From Clostridia bacterium BRH_c25 (GTDB lineage Bacteria > Bacillota_A > Clostridia > Lutisporales > Lutisporaceae): 20,487 nt of DNA. Positions 1-7,322 of this stretch are shown piece by piece. Position numbers and translations under genes: made by a program. The stretch covers positions 1 to 20,487 of the forward strand of contig LOES01000052.1 of the NCBI GenBank assembly GCA_001515955.1. Direction: 5' to 3'. The notes under the pieces were generated by a model. That model did not search any database, was not told the DNA's origin, and was given only the letters and a program-made list of their open reading frames with translations. Every line of letters starts with the position of its first letter. Positions within the stretch are counted from its first letter, which is position 1.

Positions 1-651
1 AGTCTGGGCTGCCGCTTCTATGATCATGTTTCTGTATTCTTCAACCTCAGCCTTAAGGTCATCGGGAATACCGCCCTCAACTGTCTTATTGCCATCTCTC
101 GTTTTAGCCTTCATATCTATTATGTCAACTATTCCCTTGAAGCTTGCTTCCAAACCTATCGGAAGAGTAAAAGGAACCACTTTATTTCCAAAAACCTCTC
201 TCAGTTGACTAAACACCTTTGAGAAGTTTGCATTTTCTCGATCAAGCTTGTTTACGAAGACCATGCATGCCTTCTTGCCTTCACAAACAAGATCCCAGGC
301 TTTCTCTGCACCTACTTCAACTCCGCCGATGCTGTCAACAGCTATAATTACGCCGTCCAAAACCTTCAAACTTGCCACTACTTCGCCTACAAAGTCAAAA
401 TATCCGGGAGTGTCGATTACATTTATTCTTTTCTCTTTCCATTCACATGGAGCTGTTGCTGCGCTAATCGAAATCTTTCTTTTAATCTCTTCCGGGTCGA
501 AGTCTGTTGTAGCATTTCCGTCTTCAACCTTTCCGAACCTGTCAAGAACACCGGTATTAAATAGCATAGCCTCTGTCACTGTTGTCTTTCCAGAGCCGCC
601 ATGGCCAAGTAGTCCAACATTTCTCAGGTTTTCCGTTTTGTAATCTTTCAT
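1..651 (-). CDS. EF-G-like translational GTPase, N-terminal part
   Basis: The gene is open from an ATG at 651 to the window edge, giving 217 N-terminal residues of a protein normally near 690. The GTP-binding motifs are visible: G1 GHGGSGKTT at residues 16-24, G3 DTPGYFDF, and G4 NKLD. The P-loop has GHGGSGKTT where housekeeping EF-G has AHIDAGKTT, and the switch I segment reads KRKISIS instead of the usual RGITI. Both match the EF-G-2/EF-G-like paralogue group (as in Thermus EF-G-2) rather than FusA or TetM-type ribosomal protection proteins. The role of this paralogue in translation is poorly defined. The start is supported by AGGGGG about 7 bases upstream. It is transcribed divergently from the aminotransferase gene. 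Family assignment is firm; the exact function is not. Confidence 0.9.
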   Translation of the reverse strand, partial: MKDYKTENLRNVGLLGHGGSGKTTVTEAMLFNTGVLDRFGKVEDGNATTDFDPEEIKRKISISAATAPCEWKEKRINVIDTPGYFDFVGEVVASLKVLDGVIIAVDSIGGVEVGAEKAWDLVCEGKKACMVFVNKLDRENANFSKVFSQLREVFGNKVVPFTLPIGLEASFKGIVDIIDMKAKTRDGNKTVEGGIPDDLKAEVEEYRNMIIEAAAQT

Positions 652-975
652 ATAAATTCCCCCTTTTATGTTTATTCTGTCCATCATTAGCAATTCTAAA
701 CATACTAGTGCTTATTAACATAATAAATGTCTGTTGTTGAATGCACTTAAGATATTACATTGGATGTAGTGAGAAATATATAGCACTGTAACTTTAATTT
801 TATCTTTCCACGAAATAAATGTAAAGAGAAAAAATCATTAAAAACTGAATATTCTTAAATCCTTTTGTAGAAATATAGTGCATATTTACAATTTTTTTGT
901 AATTACTAAAAAAAATTGATAAACAATCCATTAAAAGGTACAATTAATGTAATAAGAATTAGAGGGGGAACTAAT
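652..975. other. AT-rich divergent intergenic region
   Basis: This 324-base spacer separates the EF-G-like gene (minus) from the aminotransferase gene (plus). It is strongly AT-rich and has no credible coding sequence. The clear signal in it is the plus-strand promoter at 916-944. For the minus-strand gene, a weak TTGCTA/CATAAA pair can be read shortly upstream of its ribosome binding site, but this is not convincing. A short TTACAA/TTGTAA hairpin around 886-902 lies just upstream of the plus-strand promoter. I see no T-box or other riboswitch, and the 5' leader after the promoter is only about 25 bases. Confidence 0.6.
916..944 (+). promoter_or_regulatory. sigma-A type promoter of the hisC-like gene
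   Basis: A TTGATA -35 box (916-921), a 17-base spacer and a TACAAT -10 box (939-944) lie about 30 bases before the start codon. This fits the vegetative consensus well and predicts a short leader of about 25 bases. It also shows that the open frame starting at 916 is not translated from there. Confidence 0.75.
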
Positions 976-2067
976 ATGCAGGTAAAGTATAGAAAAGAAT
1001 TAGATCCTATTCCTGTATACGTGCCTGGCAAACCTATTGATGAGGTTAAAAGGGAATTGGGATTGAATAGGGTTATAAAGCTTGCATCAAATGAGAATCC
1101 ATTTGGCTTTTCACCCTATGTTAAAGAAGCCCTGTTAAAGGCAATGGAGGAAGCAAATCAATACCCTGATGGAAATTCTACACTTTTAAAAGAAGCCATT
1201 GCGCAGAAGTATGGCATTTCTGTGGAAATGGTGCTTCCCACATGCGGCTCTGATGAAATGATAGACCTTATTGCCAAAACCTTTATTGGAAAAGATGACG
1301 AAGTGGTTATGGCAGATATCACCTTTCCGCGATATTCTGCCACATCCCAGATGATGGGAGCTTCTATAAAGATAGTTCCTTTAAGAAACCTGACCAATGA
1401 TATTGAAGGCATTATAAAGGCAGTCAACGAAAATACAAGGGTAGTGTGGCTGTGCAACCCCAACAACCCTACAGGCACAATCTTCAGTGGGAGGAAGCTT
1501 GTAGAGCTTATGGAAGCAATTCCGCCTACAACACTATTAGTATATGACGAAGCATACAGTGAATTCGCTTCGCATCCCGATTACCCAAAAGACAGCATCA
1601 AATTCCTGAATAAATACAAGAATATGCTGCTCTTGAAGACATTGTCAAAGGCATATGGACTTGCCGGTCTGAGATTAGGCTATACAATAGGCGACCCGGA
1701 GCTGATTTCCACAATCAACAAAATAAGAAATCCCTTTAATGTCACACTCCTCTCCCAGGCTGCAGGTGCAGCTGCAATAAATGATGAAGAATTCCTCGCA
1801 AAAGTCATAGCCAATAACAATGAAGGCAAGGAATACATATATAAAGAGTTCGATAAAATGGGTCTGGAATATGCAAAGACAGAAGCCAACCATATAATTT
1901 TCAATGCAAAAAAGGACAATAGTACAGTGTTCAATAACCTCCTCAAGAGAGGAGTAATCATAAGACCTGTGGTCGGCTTCAACCCAAATACCTGGCTCCG
2001 TGTAAGCCTCGGGACCATGGAGGAAAACAGGGAATTCATAAAGGCACTCAAGGAAGTGCTTAAATAG
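976..2067 (+). CDS. hisC: histidinol-phosphate aminotransferase (class II PLP transferase)
   Basis: This 363-residue protein is of HisC length. HisC converts histidinol phosphate and 2-oxoglutarate to imidazole acetol phosphate and glutamate, using pyridoxal phosphate in the cytoplasm. Fold-type I landmarks are present: the substrate/PLP region around SNENPFG near the N-terminus, the CNPNNPTG motif, the YDEAY motif, and the PLP lysine K225 in SKAYGLAGLRLGY. The start at 976 follows GAGGGGG at a spacing of 6-7 bases. The open frame extends 60 bases upstream, but that extension lies inside the promoter and was rejected. No other his gene is nearby and the gene has its own promoter and terminator. 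It may therefore serve as a broad aromatic or histidinol-phosphate aminotransferase. The family is certain; substrate choice is inferred. Confidence 0.9.
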   Translation: MQVKYRKELDPIPVYVPGKPIDEVKRELGLNRVIKLASNENPFGFSPYVKEALLKAMEEANQYPDGNSTLLKEAIAQKYGISVEMVLPTCGSDEMIDLIAKTFIGKDDEVVMADITFPRYSATSQMMGASIKIVPLRNLTNDIEGIIKAVNENTRVVWLCNPNNPTGTIFSGRKLVELMEAIPPTTLLVYDEAYSEFASHPDYPKDSIKFLNKYKNMLLLKTLSKAYGLAGLRLGYTIGDPELISTINKIRNPFNVTLLSQAAGAAAINDEEFLAKVIANNNEGKEYIYKEFDKMGLEYAKTEANHIIFNAKKDNSTVFNNLLKRGVIIRPVVGFNPNTWLRVSLGTMEENREFIKALKEVLK

Positions 2068-2111
2068 AGTAGGAGCTGATTGATTATTTCAATCAGCTCC
2101 TACTTTATTTT
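2068..2111 (+). terminator. strong intrinsic terminator after the hisC-like gene
   Basis: A 16-bp perfect stem (2068-2083 paired with 2089-2104) with a 5-base loop begins immediately after the stop codon and is followed by TTATTTT. It sits between convergent genes. Read from the other strand it is followed by CTATTT, so it may also stop the long minus-strand operon. Confidence 0.9.
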
Positions 2112-2173
2112 CAATTCATGTCGAGCGAACTGAAATATAGTGTTGCTGTTATTCAGCACGGTTAAAATATTCT

Positions 2174-2827
2174 TCAATAGAGCAGAAGTCGTGCTTCTTT
2201 TATTTTCTCAATATACTTTTCTGCAATCTCAGTTATTGCAGAATAATTGCCCGTACTTGCGCTTTTTGTGAGACTTCCTCCCACGCCCACCGCTACCGCA
2301 CCTGCAGCAATCCATTCGGCTACATTATCCAGATTTACACCGCCTGTCGGCATAAATTTACCATATGGAAGGGGTCCTTTAAATGCTTTGATAATTTTAG
2401 GACCTGATATCTCTCCGGGAAAAACCTTGATAATATCCGCCCCAAGCTCCATTGCTTCCAAGGCTTCCTTTACAGTCATAGCACCAGGTATATATGGAAT
2501 AGCATATCGGTTGCATAATTTTATTGTGCTGATATTCAAGCAAGGACTTACAATAAAGCTGGCACCGGATAGTATTGCAATACGAGCTGTCTCCGAGTCT
2601 AAAACCGTACCTGCACCAATCAGAATATTAGCCCCCGCAAATTCACTTGCCAATTTGCTTATTACCTCATGAGCATTCGGAACTGTAAAGGTTATCTCAA
2701 TTGCACCAACACCTCCATTTAAGCTAGCTTCTGTTATTTTCAGGGCTTCTTGCTGATTCCTTGCCCTAATTACTGCAACCAAACCTGAGCTTTCGATTTT
2801 CTTATAAACATCATATTTTTCGATCAT
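2174..2827 (-). CDS. KDPG/KHG aldolase (2-keto-3-deoxy-6-phosphogluconate / 4-hydroxy-2-oxoglutarate aldolase)
   Basis: This 217-residue class I aldolase is of the Entner-Doudoroff Eda family. It cleaves a 2-keto-3-deoxy (or 4-hydroxy-2-oxo) acid to pyruvate and an aldehyde through a Schiff base. The catalytic lysine is K134 in DIIKVFPG and the general acid/base glutamate is E44 in GAIEITF. The GAGTVL and PTGGV segments that bind pyruvate and phosphate are present. The ATG at 2827 was chosen because AGGTGG lies 7 bases upstream; an in-frame ATG at 2845 has no such site. It is the last gene of the operon, 29 bases after the shikimate-dehydrogenase-like gene. It is presumably the final carbon-carbon cleavage step. 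The natural substrate need not be KDPG, since this family also accepts related keto acids. Confidence 0.92.
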   Translation of the reverse strand: MIEKYDVYKKIESSGLVAVIRARNQQEALKITEASLNGGVGAIEITFTVPNAHEVISKLASEFAGANILIGAGTVLDSETARIAILSGASFIVSPCLNISTIKLCNRYAIPYIPGAMTVKEALEAMELGADIIKVFPGEISGPKIIKAFKGPLPYGKFMPTGGVNLDNVAEWIAAGAVAVGVGGSLTKSASTGNYSAITEIAEKYIEKIKEARLLLY

Positions 2828-2856
2828 ACTAAAGCCACCTTTCATTAATAAAACAA

Positions 2857-3783
2857 TTAGCTCTGCCTATGTGCCACAGCCGATTCAAAACAAGCATCAT
2901 ACATGTCGGAGGTAATAATGATATTAAATACTTCTTCTAAACATATCAGCCAATTATGCACAAAATATATCCACCCATCCTCAATATGAATATGCTTGTC
3001 CTGCTGTAAATAAGCCTGACGTAAAAAAAGTAGATCTCCGCGATAATTGAAATCCCAGACATATGCGTTTTCCGGAAAAACAGCATTTTCCGTCAAGGGC
3101 GAACCTTGACGGTCTTTGCCTAACCCTGTCGCATTTATGACAATAGAAAATGGGGTTAATTGTTCCAGAAGTTTGTCTGAAGTTTCCTTATCAGGCACAA
3201 TTTCAAATACTATATTTGCATCCTTCAAATACTTGAAAAATACCTTCCGAGCTTCATTCAATCTCTCCAAGCTGCGATTAGCAATAATAATCTTTGAGGG
3301 AAAACCATCATAGCGGGCGCCGGAAAGCAAGTACGTCGTTATGGCAAGGGCACTGCCGCCTGCCCCCAATATCAAAACTTCTGCTCCGGTATTCAGAAAA
3401 TGATCGTCATTAATAAACGCATTTAATGCCATACCACTGGCAACAGGATCTTTTGCGAATGCAAACAGCTTATCCCTTCTTTTGGAAATGCATGACACTT
3501 CACCCAACAACAGGGCATTTTCATCGATTTTTTCAAACATGTCATATGCTGCTTTGTATAAATCTATTTTATGAGTAGTTATAAGCGCACCTACTGCATC
3601 ATCATCATTCTTTATTTGTTTCACGACATCTCGGTATGTATCTGCCGAAGAATGTACTGGCAGGTCGATGCCACAAATTCGGGCATCTTCAATCCCAAAC
3701 ACTTTCATCCAATGGGGAAAAATATTAAAAATAGCTGATTTCTGTGTTGTCACTCCAATAAAATATAGCGTTTTCAAAGTCAT
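2857..3783 (-). CDS. shikimate-dehydrogenase-like NAD(P)-dependent oxidoreductase
   Basis: The 308 residues follow the AroE layout: an N-terminal substrate domain (about 1-125), then a Rossmann domain with the nucleotide loop GAGGSALA at 140-147, and an INATGLG motif. The catalytic lysine is kept (K72 in TTHK), as is the aspartate of the substrate site (D112 in AKDPVAS). However, the SxS motif that grips the shikimate carboxylate is changed (TTQKSAIF), and the NTL and NTDG motifs of true AroE read VSCIS and KDPVAS. It is therefore unlikely to make shikimate. An NAD(P)-linked oxidation or reduction of another hydroxylated substrate is inferred from its place between lactonase, kinase and aldolase genes. 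The start ATG has an AAGAAGGG site unusually close to it. The gap to the upstream gene is 20 bases. Confidence 0.8.
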   Translation of the reverse strand: MTLKTLYFIGVTTQKSAIFNIFPHWMKVFGIEDARICGIDLPVHSSADTYRDVVKQIKNDDDAVGALITTHKIDLYKAAYDMFEKIDENALLLGEVSCISKRRDKLFAFAKDPVASGMALNAFINDDHFLNTGAEVLILGAGGSALAITTYLLSGARYDGFPSKIIIANRSLERLNEARKVFFKYLKDANIVFEIVPDKETSDKLLEQLTPFSIVINATGLGKDRQGSPLTENAVFPENAYVWDFNYRGDLLFLRQAYLQQDKHIHIEDGWIYFVHNWLICLEEVFNIIITSDMYDACFESAVAHRQS

Positions 3784-3803
3784 TTCCCTTCTTTACGATC
3801 ATT

Positions 3804-4760
3804 CTACTCTCTCATTGCAAAAGCTCTTGCCGGGTTAGAAATAAAGAATTTGTCTATGGTTGAATCATCGATGCCAAAGCCTTTAAGCTTTGGTACAAAC
3901 GTGCCCATAAGATACTTCATGCCGGGTCCTCCGCCGTATGCACTCCAATATGAACGAAGCGCAAAGTCCGTCCCCAATAAAATCTTTTCTGCGAAACCCT
4001 CGGCAGCCATTCTTGCAATGATGTCTGCAATAGTACTGTCCGGCCAGTATTTGATGCGGCTCGCGTTATCATACTCAATATATACGCCTGTGGAAGCAAC
4101 TTCCTTGTGATATCCTAAATCGGGGTTCCTATCCAAATGGCATATGATGATGCGATCGGCAGCCACCCCCAAGTCGGTCAGCATACGAATCTGTTCAAGG
4201 GCAAATGTGCCATGTTCCGTATGAGTAGATATTGGCGCATTTGTGCGTATATGAGCCGCTGCTGCTGCTCTGAACAGCTTCTGCGTAACACTTGCCATTC
4301 GGTGATAATCACTTGCTGCCTTTATTATTCCTGCTTTTGCATCCAGGCGGCGTGTTACAGGGCCTGCATAGCTGTAAGCATCCATACCCGTTTCTATTTC
4401 TGCAGCAAACAGGTCGGCTATTGTATCTTCATCATATCTGTAGAACCAATGCAGATCATCATAATACATAGGCTTGTGGAACCCTGTACAAGCAACGACG
4501 TTCATACCCGATTCCTTCGCAATCCTAACCAGGGCTTCCGGTTCCCGTCCACAGTCGACAGGCATCATATCAACTACCGTCCTTATCCCCAATGCTGCAA
4601 TATCATCCAGCTCTTCACACGCTTTCTCTATACTGTCCAGTTTAAGTCCCGGATTATCTGCAACAGCTATCCCTCCTGAAATAATAAGGTGTTCATGAGA
4701 ATAAACCTTGCCCAGAGAATTCGTGTCTATATCTCCCAGAACAGTTCTTGCAAAAGGCAT
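3804..4760 (-). CDS. phosphotriesterase-family metal-dependent hydrolase, probable lactonase
   Basis: This 318-residue amidohydrolase-fold enzyme belongs to the phosphotriesterase/Php group. All binuclear-metal ligands can be placed: H22 and H24 in SHEHL, K147 in AGIIKAAS (the lysine that is carboxylated in phosphotriesterase), H180 in STHTEHG, H208 in ICHLDRNPD, and D265 in LGTDFALR. Members of this group with sugar kinases as neighbours include lactonases acting on pentono-1,4-lactone 5-phosphates (Listeria Lmo2620 type), so hydrolysis of a phosphorylated sugar lactone is the likely reaction. This is inference, not seen directly. The start at 4760 follows AGGAGG at 6 bases; an upstream in-frame ATG at 4775 overlaps that site. 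E. coli php also sits in an operon with yhfZ, which matches this operon's regulator. Confidence 0.9.
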   Translation of the reverse strand: MPFARTVLGDIDTNSLGKVYSHEHLIISGGIAVADNPGLKLDSIEKACEELDDIAALGIRTVVDMMPVDCGREPEALVRIAKESGMNVVACTGFHKPMYYDDLHWFYRYDEDTIADLFAAEIETGMDAYSYAGPVTRRLDAKAGIIKAASDYHRMASVTQKLFRAAAAAHIRTNAPISTHTEHGTFALEQIRMLTDLGVAADRIIICHLDRNPDLGYHKEVASTGVYIEYDNASRIKYWPDSTIADIIARMAAEGFAEKILLGTDFALRSYWSAYGGGPGMKYLMGTFVPKLKGFGIDDSTIDKFFISNPARAFAMRE

Positions 4761-4803
4761 AAAACCCCTCCTCATCCATTATAATCATTACATGTAACCA
4801 AGC

Positions 4804-6318
4804 TTAGCCATTTAAGCTGTATATATCAGCAAATGTGTTTTTCAGCGCAGGATATATCTCGTTGAATACGTTATAGCGCTTTTCGTAATTTTTTACTGCA
4901 TTTTGATCATAAGGCAGCTGTACCGATTTTGCCAGATTTTCCGAGGCATCGTTCCAATCCTTATAAATCCCGGCACCCATACCGGCAATAATTGCTGCTC
5001 CTATAGGAGAACTGTCTTTATTCATCATCAGATTTGTATTCTTGCATCCTATTATATTTTTTAGTGCATGAACCCACACATCACTCTTGCACCCGCCGTC
5101 ACCCAGATTAATTTCATTTACAATGATCCCCTGACCAGTGAATGAATCTATCAATTGCTTGAAAACAAATGCGACACCTTCCATTACTGATTTGGACATA
5201 TGCCCCGCCTTATGTCCGGGCTTAAGTCCGACAAACACTCCCTTTGCATTAGGATCAAACATCGGCATTTGTGCGCCTGTTAAATATGGTAAGAAAAATA
5301 AATCTTCCGAACCGTCCTTAACTTTCGCTGCCAGGTTGTTCATTCGTTTTACCAATTCATCCTTATCCAAAGCTCCTTCATTCATGCATGATTCAAATAT
5401 TTCCCTCAGCCATGCAAAAGCAAAGCCACCGGCGGGAATAGCTCCAAACGCGTAATAAAGCTCCGGAACCGCATGGCAGAATTGAAAAATATGCCCTATA
5501 TGCCTTTCATCGGGCGATTTTATCGGAGCTATAAGATGACCTACCGTACCCACCGTTACACTTACCAATCCTTCGTTTAAAGCGCGTGTACCGATAGCCG
5601 CACATGCCATGTCAGCAGCCCCTGCAACCACCGGTGTCCCTTTTTTGAGCCCTGTTGCTGCAGCGGCTTCTTCAGTAATCTCTCCAACTATATCAGTCGA
5701 TTTGTAAACCTCCGGAAACTTCTTTACATCAAAACCGTATTTCTCCATTACCGGGTCCCAGCTATGCTTGTGAAAATTTAAAAACAGTGTATCTGAAGCA
5801 TCGGTAATCTCCGTGCACATCTTTCCGGTTAAGCAATACCTTATAAAATCTTTAGGATGCAACCAAGTCTTCATATTGTCCCAGATATCGGGATAATTTC
5901 TCTTAAACCATAAAAACTTGGGAGCTGATGTAATAAATGAAGGTGTGTTGTATCCTGCCTTTAACAATTCGGAATCAGCTTTCATTTCCTCAATTTCCAA
6001 CCGACAGCGTGTATCCATGTGTGTAATGCAGTTATAAAGCGGTTTGCCATAATTGTCCATAGGAACAAACCCAACCATCTGACCCGAAAAGCCTATTGCA
6101 TTTATTTCATCCGCGTTGCCTGTGAAATTATTCAAGCAGTCGCGTATTGCAAAGGAAACTGCCTTCCACCAATCCAGAGGATTTTGTTCCATCTGTCCCG
6201 GTTTATCATATAGCATAGGGTAGCTTGCACTTCCTGTTGATAATACAGCACCCGAATTTTCTTCATATAAGTATACTTTTGTATTAGTTGTACCTAAATC
6301 AATAGCCAAAATAGACAT
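4804..6318 (-). CDS. FGGY-family carbohydrate kinase (xylulokinase-like)
   Basis: This 504-residue protein has the usual FGGY length and two-domain ASKHA fold. The N-terminal phosphate-1 motif is LAIDLGTTNTKV, the GFSGQM segment follows, and the probable catalytic aspartate lies in THMDTRC. The C-terminal domain carries the adenosine-binding LGDGGCKSDVW motif. It transfers phosphate from ATP to a sugar, polyol or sugar-acid hydroxyl in the cytoplasm. Resemblance is closest to XylB-type kinases, but no xylose isomerase is nearby and the aromatic residue often found before the catalytic aspartate is replaced. The true substrate is therefore unknown. GGGAGG precedes the ATG by 9 bases. It sits between the transporter and lactonase genes (31- and 43-base gaps), which suggests phosphorylation soon after uptake. 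Confidence 0.92.
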   Translation of the reverse strand: MSILAIDLGTTNTKVYLYEENSGAVLSTGSASYPMLYDKPGQMEQNPLDWWKAVSFAIRDCLNNFTGNADEINAIGFSGQMVGFVPMDNYGKPLYNCITHMDTRCRLEIEEMKADSELLKAGYNTPSFITSAPKFLWFKRNYPDIWDNMKTWLHPKDFIRYCLTGKMCTEITDASDTLFLNFHKHSWDPVMEKYGFDVKKFPEVYKSTDIVGEITEEAAAATGLKKGTPVVAGAADMACAAIGTRALNEGLVSVTVGTVGHLIAPIKSPDERHIGHIFQFCHAVPELYYAFGAIPAGGFAFAWLREIFESCMNEGALDKDELVKRMNNLAAKVKDGSEDLFFLPYLTGAQMPMFDPNAKGVFVGLKPGHKAGHMSKSVMEGVAFVFKQLIDSFTGQGIIVNEINLGDGGCKSDVWVHALKNIIGCKNTNLMMNKDSSPIGAAIIAGMGAGIYKDWNDASENLAKSVQLPYDQNAVKNYEKRYNVFNEIYPALKNTFADIYSLNG

Positions 6319-6349
6319 GGTATAAAACCTCCCAAATGCTTTTATAGTA

Positions 6350-7309
6350 TCAGGCTTTGCGCTTTTCCTTGAGGTTCAGGCTATATGCTATTACCAGCAG
6401 GAGTATAATAATACCTTGTATGGACAGCTGCCCCCCGTAGGGTATTTTAAACAGGGTTAATACACTTTGAATAAGTGTGAGCAAAAGAGCACCCATTACA
6501 GTACCTATGTAGCCTCCCTTACCGCCATTTATAGAAGTACCTCCCACTACTACTGCCGCCAGCGACATGAATTGATACATATCACCCATTCCGAAATAGC
6601 TTTTCCCGGTAAATCCTACAAGCAGCAGTCCGACTATCGCGGAAGAGAGTCCGCTGAGCATATATACGGCAATACCTATCTTTTTTGTAGGAATACCTGA
6701 AAAATGTGCGGCAAGTGAATTTGATCCCGTATAATAAATTGCTTTCCCAAAAGTAGTTTTATTTAGTAAAAAAACCACTAGTATGATGCAAATCAACCAT
6801 ACCAAGAGAACACCGTTAATCCCGAACAACCATTTCTCATTTACGAACCAGTTAAACTCAGGTATATCTGCAAAGCTTGATGTGCCTTTTGTGATAACTA
6901 GCGCTATGCCCTTAAAAATACTGCCTGAAGCAAGTGTCATAACCAAGGGCGGAATATTGAGAGTGCTCACACCTATTCCGTTAAATGCACCAAGCAGAAT
7001 ACCCATAACTAAGGTTATAAATATCAGCAACACCCAGTTTAAGCCCCATACTTTGTATGCCAGTGCAAAAAAGATGCCGCAAAAGCTTATCATCGAGCCC
7101 ATGGATAAATCAAATTTGCCCGTAAGAATGACCAGGTTTTGGCCCGCTGCTACTATACCCAAAAAACCTGCAAGCTGTATTATGCTTATAAGATGTCCGA
7201 AGCTTCCGAAGCCTTCAACAAAAAAACCTACCATAATCCACCCGAGTATGAACGCCCCAAACATAATTATCGTGCTCATATTTGCTTTGATCGTAGAATT
7301 ATAACGCAT
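6350..7309 (-). CDS. sugar ABC transporter permease (RbsC-like), second of two
   Basis: This 319-residue integral membrane protein of the ribose-type (BPD_transp_2) importer family has about 8-10 hydrophobic helices. The conserved segment GQNLVILTGKFDLSMGS and the cytoplasmic coupling region VVVGGTSINGGKGGYIGT are both typical. It starts 13 bases after the other permease gene ends and has a GGGGGGAG site upstream. The two permeases differ clearly in sequence, so the membrane channel is probably a heterodimer, as in the LsrC/LsrD pair, rather than a homodimer as in RbsC. Its fixed cluster with a binding protein and a double ATPase shows that this is an uptake system for a small sugar-like compound. 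Confidence 0.93.
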   Translation of the reverse strand: MRYNSTIKANMSTIIMFGAFILGWIMVGFFVEGFGSFGHLISIIQLAGFLGIVAAGQNLVILTGKFDLSMGSMISFCGIFFALAYKVWGLNWVLLIFITLVMGILLGAFNGIGVSTLNIPPLVMTLASGSIFKGIALVITKGTSSFADIPEFNWFVNEKWLFGINGVLLVWLICIILVVFLLNKTTFGKAIYYTGSNSLAAHFSGIPTKKIGIAVYMLSGLSSAIVGLLLVGFTGKSYFGMGDMYQFMSLAAVVVGGTSINGGKGGYIGTVMGALLLTLIQSVLTLFKIPYGGQLSIQGIIILLLVIAYSLNLKEKRKA

Positions 7310-7322
7310 ATTCGGCTCCCCC

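Noticed and set aside
652..915. Riboswitch or T-box upstream of the hisC-like gene
   Set aside because: The promoter lies only about 30 bases before the start codon, leaving a leader too short for such an element; the upstream AT-rich sequence shows no conserved T-box or stem structure.
916..975. N-terminal extension of the hisC-like protein from the upstream end of the open frame
   Set aside because: It would start inside the -35 box of the promoter and has no ribosome site, whereas the ATG at 976 has a strong one and matches HisC length.
2857..3783. Annotation as biosynthetic shikimate dehydrogenase AroE
   Set aside because: The shikimate-binding SxS, NTL and NTDG motifs are replaced and the gene sits inside a catabolic operon, so only the fold and nucleotide chemistry are claimed.
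4137..4679. A 180-codon plus-strand open frame opposite the phosphotriesterase-family gene
   Set aside because: It is antisense to a gene with all metal ligands intact, is rich in Cys, Ile and Ser as in shadow frames, and has no start signal.
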